This document shows, piece by piece, positions 15,798-23,864 of a DNA stretch of 64,000 nt; positions within the stretch are counted from its first letter, which is position 1; each line of letters starts with the position of its first letter. Origin of the DNA: Amycolatopsis japonica (GTDB taxonomy: Bacteria; Actinomycetota; Actinomycetes; Mycobacteriales; Pseudonocardiaceae). The position numbers and the translations under genes are program-made. A model generated the notes under the pieces. That model was not told the DNA's origin. It saw only the letters and a program-made list of their open reading frames with translations, and made no database searches. The stretch is taken from assembly GCF_000732925.1 (NCBI RefSeq), contig NZ_CP008953.1:7805001-7869000 (forward strand), given 5' to 3'.

Positions 15798-16297
15798 ACA
15801 CGGAAACGGAGTTCATGGCGCGGCTGCGCGAACTCCGTGACCGAAGCGGCCTCAGCATCCGCGCGCTGGCCGCCGCGACCGGTTGGTCCCGCAGCACCTT
15901 GGCCGATCTGTTGGCGCGGAACACCTTGCCCGGCAACGAAAACCAGATGCGAGTCCTGTTGCACGCCCTGCTCCGGACGGTCCCCGACGAGCGCGGGGTC
16001 GACGAGTATCTCACCGACTGGCGTCACCTGATCGGACGTCGCCACCACCGCAATGGCGGATGCGCACCGCTCGACCGGATACTCGTCGCCCTGGAAATCG
16101 CGGCACAGCGCGGCGGCTCCGAAGCGCCGGGCCTACGCAAAGCGAAAGAAATAGTGCTGCACGAAGGTTCCCTACGAAAGTTCCCTCCTCGCGGTGAATA
16201 CGCCGCGAATTCACCTGGATGTCCCGTTCCGCCCGTACTCTCCGACCCGCTCCATCCCGCACCACCACATCAGCGGATGTCTCGGAGGCACGAGTGA
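15794..16297 (+). CDS. HTH (XRE-type) transcriptional regulator
   Basis: 167 residues from the GTG at 15794. The N-terminal helix-turn-helix reads LRELRDRSGLSIRALAAATG followed by WSRSTLADLLAR, an XRE/HTH_31 pattern common in actinomycetes. The middle (HALLRTVPDERGVDEYLTDW) is helical, and the tail is Pro-rich and disordered with no ligand domain. Both ends overlap neighbouring genes by four bases, so the three genes are translationally coupled. This suggests that it regulates, or is regulated with, the PhoX-family protein. Confidence 0.78.
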   Translation: MNTETEFMARLRELRDRSGLSIRALAAATGWSRSTLADLLARNTLPGNENQMRVLLHALLRTVPDERGVDEYLTDWRHLIGRRHHRNGGCAPLDRILVALEIAAQRGGSEAPGLRKAKEIVLHEGSLRKFPPRGEYAANSPGCPVPPVLSDPLHPAPPHQRMSRRHE

Positions 16298-17454
16298 AGC
16301 GACGGAATTTCCTGCGCGCGGCCGTGGTCGGCGCCGGTGTCACGGCGTTCGGCAACAGGCTCTCGGGAGCGGCTCTCGCCGCGCCCGCCCAGAACGGCCC
16401 CAGCCCGTACGGCGCGCTCCAGGCCGCCGACGCGAACGGGATCCAACTGCCGGCGGGATTCACCAGCCGTGTCATCGCCAGGTCCGGCCAGAAGGTCGCG
16501 AGCACCGGGTACACCTGGCACAGTGCCCCGGACGGCGGCGCGGTGTTCGCCGACGGCAGCGGCTGGATCTACGTGTCTAACTCGGAGATCACCCCCGGCG
16601 GGGGCGCGAGCGCGGTCAAGTTCGACGCGAGCGGGAACATCACCGGCGCCCACCGCATCCTTGCGAACACGCGCCAGAACTGTGCGGGCGGCAAGACTCC
16701 TTGGAACACCTGGCTTTCCTGCGAGGAGACCGACCTCGGGTTCGTCTACGAATGCCAGCCGAACGGCCCGGCCACGGCCGCCGTCCAGCGGCCCGCGATG
16801 GGGAAGTTCAAGCACGAGGCCGCGGCGGCCGACCCGGTGCGCAAGGTCGTCTACCTGACCGAAGACACCTCCGACGGCTGCTTCTACCGCTTCGTCCCGA
16901 CGACCTGGGGCGACCTCTCCGCCGGGACGTTGCAGGTGCTCAAGGCGGGCACGGCGACTTCCGGCAGCTTCACCTGGGCGAACGTGCCCGACCCCGACGG
17001 CTCCCCCACCGCCACCCGCAACCAGGTGTCCGGTGCGAAGCGGTTCAACGGCGGCGAAGGACTGCACTACGCCAACGACACCGCGTGGTTCACCACCAAG
17101 GGCGACAACCGCGTCTGGCAGCTCAACCTGACGAACAGCACCTACGAGCTGGCCTACGACGACTCGCTGGTCAGCCCCGGCTCGGCCCCGCTGACGGGTG
17201 TCGACAACGTCACCGGGACCTCGTCGGGTGACCTGTACGTCGCCGAAGACGGCGGCAACATGGAGATCTGCATCATCACGCCGAACGACATCGTGGCCCC
17301 CTTCCTGCGGATCAACGGCCAGAGCTCGTCGGAGATCTGCGGCCCCGCGTTCACTCCGGCGGGAAACCGGCTGTACTTCTCCTCGCAACGCGGTACCTCC
17401 GGTTCGTCCTCGGGCGGGATCACCTACGAGGTGACCGGCCCCTTCCGTTCCTGA
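16294..17454 (+). CDS. Tat-exported PhoX/DUF839-family phosphatase-like protein
   Basis: 386 residues from the GTG at 16294 with GGAGG five bases upstream. The N-terminus VKRRNFLRAAVVGAGVTAFG is a twin-arginine signal, so the protein folds with its cofactor before export. The DUF839 pattern follows: TWHSAPDGGAVF, PWNTWLSCEE, GKFKHEAAAADP, YLTEDTSDGCFYRF and FNGGEGLHYAN. PhoX enzymes are propeller phosphatases with calcium and iron. This protein is shorter than classical PhoX and catalytic competence is unproven. It is coupled to the upstream HTH gene. Phosphate regulation is plausible but no PHO box was found. Confidence 0.83.
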   Translation: MKRRNFLRAAVVGAGVTAFGNRLSGAALAAPAQNGPSPYGALQAADANGIQLPAGFTSRVIARSGQKVASTGYTWHSAPDGGAVFADGSGWIYVSNSEITPGGGASAVKFDASGNITGAHRILANTRQNCAGGKTPWNTWLSCEETDLGFVYECQPNGPATAAVQRPAMGKFKHEAAAADPVRKVVYLTEDTSDGCFYRFVPTTWGDLSAGTLQVLKAGTATSGSFTWANVPDPDGSPTATRNQVSGAKRFNGGEGLHYANDTAWFTTKGDNRVWQLNLTNSTYELAYDDSLVSPGSAPLTGVDNVTGTSSGDLYVAEDGGNMEICIITPNDIVAPFLRINGQSSSEICGPAFTPAGNRLYFSSQRGTSGSSSGGITYEVTGPFRS

Positions 17455-17461
17455 AAACCGG

Positions 17462-17498
17462 CGTGCGGGGGCGTCGACGGCCCGGCGCCCCCCGCACG
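17462..17498. terminator. Bidirectional terminator hairpin
   Basis: CGTGCGGGGGCG at 17462-17473 pairs with CGCCCCCCGCACG at 17486-17498. It lies between the convergent phoX-like and dedA-like genes. Confidence 0.7.
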
Positions 17499-17500
17499 GC

Positions 17501-18151
17501 TCAGGCGTTGGTGCGGTTCTTCTCCCGCAACCGGTTCACCACGAAGAGGGTCAGGGCGATCGCGACGGCGGCGATCACGAAGTACTGGAAGAACCCGGCG
17601 TATTCCTCGACAAGATGCCAGCTCTCCCCGAGGGCGTAGCCCGCCAGGACGAACACCGTGTTCCAGATCAGGCTGCCCAGCGTGGTCAGGGTCAGGAACC
17701 GCCAGAACGGCATGCGTTCGATTCCGGCGGGCAGGGAGATGAGGCTGCGGAAGATCGGCACCATCCTGCCGAAGAACACCGCCTTGGTGCCGTGTTTCTT
17801 GAACCAGGCTTCGGTCTTGTCGAAGTCGGACGCCTTGACCAGCGGGATCTTCGCCATCCAGCGCCGTGTTCGGTCGCGGCCCAGCAGCAGGCCGAGGTAG
17901 TACACGATGATCGCGCCCGCGACCGAGCCGAACGTCGTCCACACCAGTGCCTCCATCAGCGTGAACGTGCCCTGACTGGCCGAGAACCCGGCCAGCGGGA
18001 GCACCAGTTCGCTGGGGATCGGCGGGAAGAGGTTGTCCAGGCCGACGATGATCGCGGCTCCAGGACCGCCCAGCGCGTCCATCAGTGACACCGCCCAGCC
18101 GGCGAGTCCTCCCATCGGTTCACTGGCGGTTTGGGCGAGGAGGAGGTTCAT
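17501..18151 (-). CDS. DedA-family membrane protein
   Basis: 216 residues from the ATG at 18151 (GAAAGG upstream); an upstream in-frame start is unlikely. The DedA/SNARE-associated signature is clear: DNLFPPIPSELVLPLAGF, a two-arm re-entrant region, FFGRMVPIFRSLISLPAGI (the conserved F.GR..P..R..i..pAG) and several membrane helices. DedA proteins are undecaprenyl-phosphate or phospholipid flippases; the specific substrate here is inferred only at family level. The gene is divergent from the two-component pair with a perfect 18-bp palindrome between them. Confidence 0.92.
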   Translation of the reverse strand: MNLLLAQTASEPMGGLAGWAVSLMDALGGPGAAIIVGLDNLFPPIPSELVLPLAGFSASQGTFTLMEALVWTTFGSVAGAIIVYYLGLLLGRDRTRRWMAKIPLVKASDFDKTEAWFKKHGTKAVFFGRMVPIFRSLISLPAGIERMPFWRFLTLTTLGSLIWNTVFVLAGYALGESWHLVEEYAGFFQYFVIAAVAIALTLFVVNRLREKNRTNA

Positions 18152-18235
18152 GGCGGCCTTTCGTGGTCGTCTGCGGATGTCAACGAACGTACGAATCGCC
18201 CGGGTTCCGCACACTGGGGTGAAGCGGCACAAATC

Positions 18236-18253
18236 ACTGCGGTAAACCGCAGT
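18236..18253. promoter_or_regulatory. Perfect palindrome in the divergent dedA/kinase promoter region
   Basis: ACTGCGGT-AA-ACCGCAGT, 18 bp with no mismatch, 34 bp before the kinase start. It is a candidate operator for the LuxR-type response regulator encoded next to it. Confidence 0.5.
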
Positions 18254-18286
18254 ACCGATCTCCGGCTACCCCGCTAACCTCGCGTT

Positions 18287-19438
18287 ATGCCCATTCCGCC
18301 CGCGATGCGCCGCTTCCTGCGCAGAGCACTCCGCGGCACACTCGGTCTGGCGATCGGCGCCATGACCGCGGTCGCGGAGTGCTTCTATGTGCTCTTCGGC
18401 GGCCTCGCGCTCACGGTTCCCGCGCTACGGCAGCCTGTCCTGGCCGGTGCGCGTGTGCTGTCCGAAGTGGAACGGCGACGGCTGGAGAAGTACTTCGGCG
18501 AAGAGAACGCCACGAACTACACAGATCGCCGTGCGATGGCCTACCTCGTCCCGCGGTGCGTCATCGGACTGCTCTGCGCCGCGATCTTCGTCCTGATCCT
18601 GCTGGGCGCCGGATCCGGGGTGATCATCGCCGCTCAGCTCTTCGAGGGTCAGTCACCCGGAGGAGGAGCACCGGCCGACTGGTACGACCCGGTCACCACA
18701 GTCCTCTTCGGCGGGTTGCTCGTTTTCCTTGCCTTGCAAGGACTTATCGGAGCCGCGACGCTGGACGCCAGGCTGGCGAAGCGCTTTTTCGGCCCCAGCA
18801 GAAGCGAACAGTTGCGCCGGCGGCTCTCCGAACTCACGACCAGCCGGGCGGAAGTGGTCGAGGCGGTCAACGGTGAGCGCCGCCGGATCGAACGGGACCT
18901 GCACGACGGCGTCCAGCAGCGGCTCGTCGCGCTCGGGATGCTGCTCGGCCGGGCCCGTCGCGCGACCGACCCGGAACACGCGTCGGATCTGCTCCGGCAA
19001 GCGCACGAGGAATCCCAGCGCGCCCTGGTGGACCTGCGAGAGGTCTCGTGGCGGGTGTATCCGATCGCGCTGGATTCGGACGGACTGCATCCCGCGCTGG
19101 AGGCGCTGGCGGAACGCTCGGGCATCCCGGTCCACCTGCGGGTCGACCTGCCGCAACGGCCACCGGCGGCCATCGAGACCGTCGTCTACTTCGTCGCTTC
19201 CGAGGCGGTCACCAATACGATCAAGCACGCCGCGGCGACGCGGATCGACATCGACGTGGAGCGGGACGGGGGCAGGGTGCGGGTACGGATCACCGATGAC
19301 GGCACGGGCGGAGCAAGGGAGTCGGGCGGCGGGCTTTCCGGCCTCGCGATGCGCGTCGCGGCGGCGGACGGACGGTTCACAGTGGACAGTCCGCTCGGCG
19401 GCCCGACCGTGGTGACCGCGGTGCTGCCGTGCGGGTGA
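18287..19438 (+). CDS. NarL-type sensor histidine kinase
   Basis: 383 residues. Two long hydrophobic regions (about 15-45 and 85-165) form an N-terminal membrane domain. The HisKA_3 dimerisation helix carries ERRRIERDLHDGVQQRLVAL with the phospho-acceptor His206. The C-terminal HATPase_c domain shows AVTNTIKHA (N box) and ITDDGTGG (G1 box). It autophosphorylates and passes the phosphate to the response regulator encoded next. The genes overlap by ten bases. The signal is unknown; DedA next door suggests an envelope cue (inference). Confidence 0.93.
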   Translation: MPIPPAMRRFLRRALRGTLGLAIGAMTAVAECFYVLFGGLALTVPALRQPVLAGARVLSEVERRRLEKYFGEENATNYTDRRAMAYLVPRCVIGLLCAAIFVLILLGAGSGVIIAAQLFEGQSPGGGAPADWYDPVTTVLFGGLLVFLALQGLIGAATLDARLAKRFFGPSRSEQLRRRLSELTTSRAEVVEAVNGERRRIERDLHDGVQQRLVALGMLLGRARRATDPEHASDLLRQAHEESQRALVDLREVSWRVYPIALDSDGLHPALEALAERSGIPVHLRVDLPQRPPAAIETVVYFVASEAVTNTIKHAAATRIDIDVERDGGRVRVRITDDGTGGARESGGGLSGLAMRVAAADGRFTVDSPLGGPTVVTAVLPCG

Positions 19439-20073
19439 TCCTCGCGGAGGACTCGACCCTCCTGCGCGAAGGGCTGGTCCGGCTGCTGATCGAAGAGGGA
19501 CACGAGGTCGTGGCGTCGGTCGGCGACGGCGACGCGCTCCTCTCGACGACGGCCGCCTACCGGCCGGATGTGATCGTCACCGATGTCCGGATGCCGCCGA
19601 CCCACACCGACGAGGGCCTTCGCGCGGCGCTCGAGATCCGGAAACGCTGGCCGGAGATCGGGGTACTGGTGCTCTCGCAGTACGTCGAGAAGCGCTACGC
19701 CACCGAACTGATCACCGGTGACAGCGAACGCGTCGGTTATCTCCTGAAGGACAGGGTCGCCCAGGTGGGCGAATTTCTGGACGCGCTCGAACGGGTCGCC
19801 GCGGGCGGTGCCGCGTTCGATCCGGAGGTGGTGCGACGGCTGCTCGCGCGGACCACGCACACCGATCCGCTCGCGAAACTGACCGTCCGCGAACGTGAAG
19901 TGCTGGAGAAAATGGCGCAGGGGCACACGAATCCCGGAATCGCCGAATCGTTGTTCATCTCGCTGAGCGCTGTCGAGAAGCACGTGAACGCCCTCTTCGA
20001 CAAGCTCGAACTGGCCAGCACCGCCGGCTACAGCCGTCGCGTCCTGGCCATCCTCCGCTACCTCGGGTCCTGA
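19429..20073 (+). CDS. LuxR/NarL-family response regulator
   Basis: 214 residues from a GTG start. Receiver domain begins VRVILAEDSTLLREGLVRLL, with the phospho-acceptor Asp52 in VIVTDVRMPP and the late Lys in YLLKDRV. The C-terminal LuxR helix-turn-helix is LTVREREVLEKMAQGHTNP followed by IAESLFISLSAVEKHVNALF. It overlaps the kinase gene and pairs with it. Likely target is its own divergent promoter region. Confidence 0.95.
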   Translation: MRVILAEDSTLLREGLVRLLIEEGHEVVASVGDGDALLSTTAAYRPDVIVTDVRMPPTHTDEGLRAALEIRKRWPEIGVLVLSQYVEKRYATELITGDSERVGYLLKDRVAQVGEFLDALERVAAGGAAFDPEVVRRLLARTTHTDPLAKLTVREREVLEKMAQGHTNPGIAESLFISLSAVEKHVNALFDKLELASTAGYSRRVLAILRYLGS

Positions 20074-20080
20074 CCCCGAG

Positions 20081-20110
20081 TTGACAGGCAAGTGGCGGCT
20101 TGCCTATAAC
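20081..20110 (+). promoter_or_regulatory. Promoter with operator filling the -35/-10 spacer
   Basis: TTGACA at 20081-20086 and TATAAC at 20105-20110 are separated by exactly 18 bp. Those 18 bp are the palindrome GGCAAG-N6-CTTGCC. The GTG start of the next gene begins 7 nt after the -10 box, so the transcript is probably leaderless. Confidence 0.85.
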
Positions 20111-20116
20111 TGAGTC

Positions 20117-20407
20117 GTGGACGGCGACCTGTTCAAGGCGATCGGCGACGCGACACGACGCACCATCCTGGACGAGCTGACCGAAAAGGACGGTCAGACC
20201 CTGTTCGAGATCTGCGGCAGGCTGACCATGAAGCATGGCTCGACCTCGTCACGGCAGGCCATCTCGCAGCATCTCGCGATGCTCGAACAGGCGGGCCTGG
20301 TGCGCACCCGGCGACAGGGCCGCTACAAGTTCCACCACATCGACACGAGCCCACTGCGGTCGATCGTCGAGCGGTGGCCCATCGACCGAGAGGAACCGAA
20401 CCCGTGA
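20117..20407 (+). CDS. ArsR-family transcriptional repressor
   Basis: 96 residues from the GTG at 20117, where transcription itself should start. The winged-helix pattern is clear: MDGDLFKAIGDATRRTILDE, LFEICGRL, RQAISQHLAMLEQAGLVRTR, and the wing RQGRYKFHHID. No Cys-based metal site is visible, so it is more like the SdpR/PF12840 group that senses other signals. It overlaps the VOC gene by four bases. The palindrome in its promoter spacer is the likely autoregulatory operator. Confidence 0.9.
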   Translation: MDGDLFKAIGDATRRTILDELTEKDGQTLFEICGRLTMKHGSTSSRQAISQHLAMLEQAGLVRTRRQGRYKFHHIDTSPLRSIVERWPIDREEPNP

Positions 20408-20793
20408 TCCGGATCAACATCACCAGCGTCTTCGTCGACGACCAGGCGAAGGCCCTCGACTTCTACACCGAAAAACTGGGGTTCATCAAGAAGAACGACG
20501 TACCCGCCGGGGACGCCCGCTGGCTCACCGTCGTCTCCCCGGCCAATCCCGACGGCGTCGAACTACTGCTGGAACCGGACGGGCACCCCGCGGCGAAGCC
20601 GTTCAAGAAGGCGCTGGCCGACGACGGCATCCCCTTCACCCAGTTCGCCGTCGACGACGTGTACACCGAGGTCGAGCGCCTCAAGGGGCTCGGCGTCGAG
20701 TTCACGCAGGACGCCGTGGACATGGGCCCCGTGGTCACCGCCGTCTTCGACGACACCTGCGGCAACCTGATCCAGCTCGCCACGATGAAGTAG
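20404..20793 (+). CDS. VOC-family (glyoxalase/bleomycin-resistance fold) protein
   Basis: 129 residues from a GTG overlapping the arsR stop. Two betaalphabetabetabeta modules typical of the vicinal oxygen chelate fold are seen, from INITSVFVDDQAKALDFYTE to CGNLIQLATM. The C-terminal DDTCGNLIQL is the standard metal-side strand. ArsR-VOC pairs are common in actinomycetes and often act as a small-molecule resistance unit. The substrate is not identifiable. A bidirectional hairpin follows. Confidence 0.87.
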   Translation: MIRINITSVFVDDQAKALDFYTEKLGFIKKNDVPAGDARWLTVVSPANPDGVELLLEPDGHPAAKPFKKALADDGIPFTQFAVDDVYTEVERLKGLGVEFTQDAVDMGPVVTAVFDDTCGNLIQLATMK

Positions 20794-20806
20794 ACCCGGC
20801 GAGGCG

Positions 20807-20843
20807 AAGCGGGGCTTGGCCCACTGTGGACCAAGCCCCGCTT
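20807..20843. terminator. Bidirectional terminator hairpin
   Basis: AAGCGGGGCTTGG (20807-20819) pairs perfectly with CCAAGCCCCGCTT (20831-20843). It lies between two convergent VOC genes and is followed by a short T run on the plus strand. Confidence 0.8.
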
Positions 20844-20853
20844 TGACGTTTCC

Positions 20854-21234
20854 CTACTGCTGCACCCACTCCACGAGCTCCACGGGCACGCCGTTCGGGT
20901 CGGTGACCATGAAGAGACGCTCTCCCCACGGTTCTTCCCGCAGCGGCAACGTGATCTCGACACCTTCGTCGCGCAGGCGCTTCTCCTCGGCCTCGAGGTT
21001 CTCGACCGTGAAGGCCACGATCACGCCGGACGCGCGCTGCTGCCGCAGGTTCTCCGGCAAGACCTCGATCCCCGCCTGAAGCAGGACGATGCTCACCTTC
21101 GCGGTTTCGTGCCCGAGGGAGACGAAACCCTCCGCGGCCATCTGCTCGGTGAAGCCGAAGTGCTCGGTGAAGAAACGGCTGGACGCGGTGACGTCGTCGA
21201 CGGTCAACGAGATGGTGGAGGCAAGGACGTTCAT
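20854..21234 (-). CDS. VOC-family protein
   Basis: 126 residues. VOC fold: ISLTVDDVTASSRFFTEHFG, VIVAFTVENLEAEEKRLRDEG and the metal-side strand TDPNGVPVELVEW. The sequence is distinct from the neighbouring VOC protein. It is divergent from a TetR gene, with a near-palindromic region in the 287-bp gap, so TetR control is likely (inference). Substrate unknown. Confidence 0.87.
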   Translation of the reverse strand: MNVLASTISLTVDDVTASSRFFTEHFGFTEQMAAEGFVSLGHETAKVSIVLLQAGIEVLPENLRQQRASGVIVAFTVENLEAEEKRLRDEGVEITLPLREEPWGERLFMVTDPNGVPVELVEWVQQ

Positions 21235-21446
21235 GGGCTATCCCCTTCGGTCGGCGTTGAGTTTTCGGATGAGCTGAGCGGTCAGTACGACCGGCGGCGC
21301 GGGACGCCGATCGAGCGGCGCACCGGCATCGAGCGGCCGGGGAACGGCTGCTGATGACGGCGGTCGTTCCGGCGGACCTGGGCGCGGTTGGTGCCTTCGT
21401 TGCCTTGGGGGATTCGAGCGGTCAAGGAGCCTCTTCTCTCATGGTC

Positions 21447-21480
21447 GGTAGTACGGACGTAAGTTTACATCCGACCTACC
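21447..21480. promoter_or_regulatory. Candidate TetR operator region
   Basis: A 34-bp imperfect palindrome runs from GGTAG (21447) to CTACC (21480), with 13 of 17 arm positions matching. It contains AAGTTTAC at 21461-21468, and an inverted copy GTAAACTT at 21509-21516 lies just before the tetR start. Confidence 0.5.
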
Positions 21481-21521
21481 GGAAGTCAAGGATATTTTTA
21501 CGACGGTGGTAAACTTCGCTC

Positions 21522-22160
21522 ATGACCAGCACGGATGTGGGCCTCCGGGAGCTCAAGAAGCAGGAGACACGGCAGCTGATCTCCGACCAGGCGACGCTTC
21601 TCTTCATCGAGAAGGGCTTCGAGGAGACGACGATCGCCGAGATCGCCGCCGCGGCGAGAGTCGCGAAGAAGACCGTCACCAACTACTTCGCGCGCAAAGA
21701 GGACCTGGCGCTCGACCAGCACGAGGAGTTCACGAACGGGCTGGCGAACGCCGTCCGCGACCGGAAGGCGGGTGAGTCGGCGCTGGCCGCGCTACGGCGC
21801 ACCTTCCTCGACGCGGTGGCGGAGCACTCCCCCGTGATCGGCTTCACCGGGCCGGTCTTCGCGAAAATGGTGCTGGAGAGCCCGACCCTGACCGCACGGC
21901 TGCGTGAACTGCACGAACTGCGCGAAGCCGCGCTCGCCGACCTGCTCGCGACCGAGACCGGAGCCGACGCGGACGACGTCACGCCGGTCATGGCCGCCGC
22001 CGAGCTCAACGCGATCGACCGCGTCCTCTTTCGCGAGGTCCTCCGGCGTTCCCACGCCGGCGAGAGCAACGACGAGATCGCCGAGGCGCTGACGAAGGCC
22101 ACCAAACGAGCTTTCGAGCTGCTGGAGCCCGCCTTCGGCGACTACGCGATCCGCGAATAG
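21522..22160 (+). CDS. TetR-family transcriptional regulator
   Basis: 212 residues. TetR_N domain: KKQETRQLISDQATLLFIEK, GFEETTIAEIAAAARVAKKT, VTNYFARKEDL. The C-terminal two thirds are helical with no recognisable ligand signature. It is divergent from a VOC gene and probably controls it and itself through the palindrome at 21447-21516. Confidence 0.92.
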   Translation: MTSTDVGLRELKKQETRQLISDQATLLFIEKGFEETTIAEIAAAARVAKKTVTNYFARKEDLALDQHEEFTNGLANAVRDRKAGESALAALRRTFLDAVAEHSPVIGFTGPVFAKMVLESPTLTARLRELHELREAALADLLATETGADADDVTPVMAAAELNAIDRVLFREVLRRSHAGESNDEIAEALTKATKRAFELLEPAFGDYAIRE

Positions 22161-22199
22161 CCCTGGGTTTTGTCGGGGGTAACCGCTAGGTTTCGCCTC

Positions 22200-23414
22200 A
22201 TGTCTGAGGGGACCTTGCTCGACGTCGTCTACTGCGAAGGCTGGGACCCGGCCACCCGCGCGCTGATCGGAAGGTTCTCCCCCGGAATCGCGCGGGAACG
22301 CGACGCCTCCGGGGAGCAGTACGCCGTCGCGTTGGTACGTCCCGGCTCCGGAGTTCCGTTGGTACTGGTCGAAGTCGCTTGGAAGCACCACTTCGCCCGC
22401 TCCGCGCACTTCGACGAGCGGAGCAGACGCCGTGGGTTGTTCGAGTTCCGTGTGCTCGAAGACGGCTCGCTGTTCCTCGTGAAGGTCGAACAGTGGACCT
22501 ACCATTTCGATGACCAGGAGGAATTCGACGAGCAGAACGCCGGCCGTGTCGAGCTGTCCTTCGGCCCCGACGGCGACGGCTGGATGCACAAGGCTCCTCG
22601 GGGTTACGGCGGCGGTTCCAGCAGCGGCCGCGTGCGAAAGCCGTTGTCCGAGCTGAGGATGCCGAAGCCCACCTTCGGCGACTGGGAACCCTTCACGAAT
22701 TCCAAGGAGCTGACTCTGCGGACGCCGGACACCCCGGTCACCGATCCACCGCTTCCGGTCGAGGAACGCCCTTGGCGGCCCTCCGTTCCCTTGCGCCCCT
22801 TCGGTATCTACGAGATGTTCACGGCGGGCACGCGCTTCTCCCTGAGCGGCGGCCACGGCGTCGTCGAGATCGGGCTTCGGGACGCCGGGACGCTCCGCAT
22901 GACGAGCGGCAGGCTCGTCGCGGCGGATCCGGCCTTCCTGGATTCGGACGCCGCGCACTTCACCGTCACCGTGCCTCCCGGCGAGTACCGGGTGGTGGTC
23001 TCGGTGATCCGGTTCGTCGACGAGCCGTCCCACGAACGGGTCGTGGCCGCGAAACTCGTCGTCGCCGACGTCCCCGTCGCCACCTGGGAAGCAGCGCTCT
23101 GGCCAGGGCAGAACGCGCTTTTCCTCGGTGACGGGGAGTTCTACGGCTACGGCGTCGACAGCGGCACGGGCTGTTTCACCGACGCCGACGCCCTTCCCGA
23201 GGAGATGGACGACGAGCTGCTCGAGAAGTTCGAGGAGGTGGACCCGCATATCGACGTCACCCCGGACGGCGCCGACGGCAACATCATCGCGTTCACCACC
23301 GGCTGGGGAGACGGCAGTTATCCGACCTGGATCGGCCGGGCGGCCGACGGCACGCCGGTCTGCTTCGTCACCGACATGCTGATCCTGAACCGTGCCCGGA
23401 TTCTCACGGCCTGA
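22200..23414 (+). CDS. DUF4241-domain protein with unknown N-terminal half
   Basis: 404 residues from the ATG at 22200; a TTG start 30 bp upstream is possible. The C-terminal half matches the DUF4241 pattern as I know it: RVVVSVIRFVDEPSHERVVA, AAKLVVAD, GVDSGTGCFTDADAL, NIIAFTTGWGDGSYPTWIG. DUF4241 is common in actinobacteria and in contact-dependent toxin immunity settings, but its function is unknown. The N-terminal 200 residues (LVEVAWKHHFARSAHFDERS, FEFRVLEDGSLFLV) are of unknown family. No signal peptide. Confidence 0.75.
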   Translation: MSEGTLLDVVYCEGWDPATRALIGRFSPGIARERDASGEQYAVALVRPGSGVPLVLVEVAWKHHFARSAHFDERSRRRGLFEFRVLEDGSLFLVKVEQWTYHFDDQEEFDEQNAGRVELSFGPDGDGWMHKAPRGYGGGSSSGRVRKPLSELRMPKPTFGDWEPFTNSKELTLRTPDTPVTDPPLPVEERPWRPSVPLRPFGIYEMFTAGTRFSLSGGHGVVEIGLRDAGTLRMTSGRLVAADPAFLDSDAAHFTVTVPPGEYRVVVSVIRFVDEPSHERVVAAKLVVADVPVATWEAALWPGQNALFLGDGEFYGYGVDSGTGCFTDADALPEEMDDELLEKFEEVDPHIDVTPDGADGNIIAFTTGWGDGSYPTWIGRAADGTPVCFVTDMLILNRARILTA

Positions 23415-23431
23415 GCGGGGATCATGGCGCC

Positions 23432-23854
23432 ATGACCTTCACCGGAGAAGAGATCGCGTACCTGCGCTCGCAACCGTTGGCCCGCTTCGCGACCCTGTCG
23501 GAGGACGGTGAACAGCCCGACGTCGTCCCCTTGGCGTTCGAATTCGACGGAACGGATTTCTGGGTTGGCGGCGCGGGCGCATCGGTCCTGGCGACCCGGA
23601 AGTTCCGCAATATCCAAGCGGGACAACGCAAAGTCGCCTTGCTCGTCGACGACCTCGTCTCGCTCGACCCGTTCATCGCGCGCGGTGTCCGGATCTACGG
23701 AGAGGCCGCCGACCCGATCGAACGGATCGGAATCGTCGGCCCGGGCATCTACTCGCGCGTGACGCCGAAGGTGTCGTGGAGCTGGAACATGGCCGGCGAA
23801 CCCGCGGGCGAGGCTTGGTATCCGTCGAGGCGAGCGGTTCACGGCGACACGTAG
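23432..23854 (+). CDS. PPOX-class F420-dependent oxidoreductase
   Basis: 140 residues, split beta-barrel flavin/F420-binding fold. Visible blocks are YLRSQPLARFATLSEDGEQP, PDVVPLAFEFDG and RKFRNIQAGQRKVALLVDD, the last typical of the actinobacterial PPOX_F420 group. Its 3' end abuts a truncated GNAT gene on the opposite strand, with the remaining GNAT reading frame running into this gene. Confidence 0.88.
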   Translation: MTFTGEEIAYLRSQPLARFATLSEDGEQPDVVPLAFEFDGTDFWVGGAGASVLATRKFRNIQAGQRKVALLVDDLVSLDPFIARGVRIYGEAADPIERIGIVGPGIYSRVTPKVSWSWNMAGEPAGEAWYPSRRAVHGDT

Positions 23855-23864
23855 AGGAGCATGT

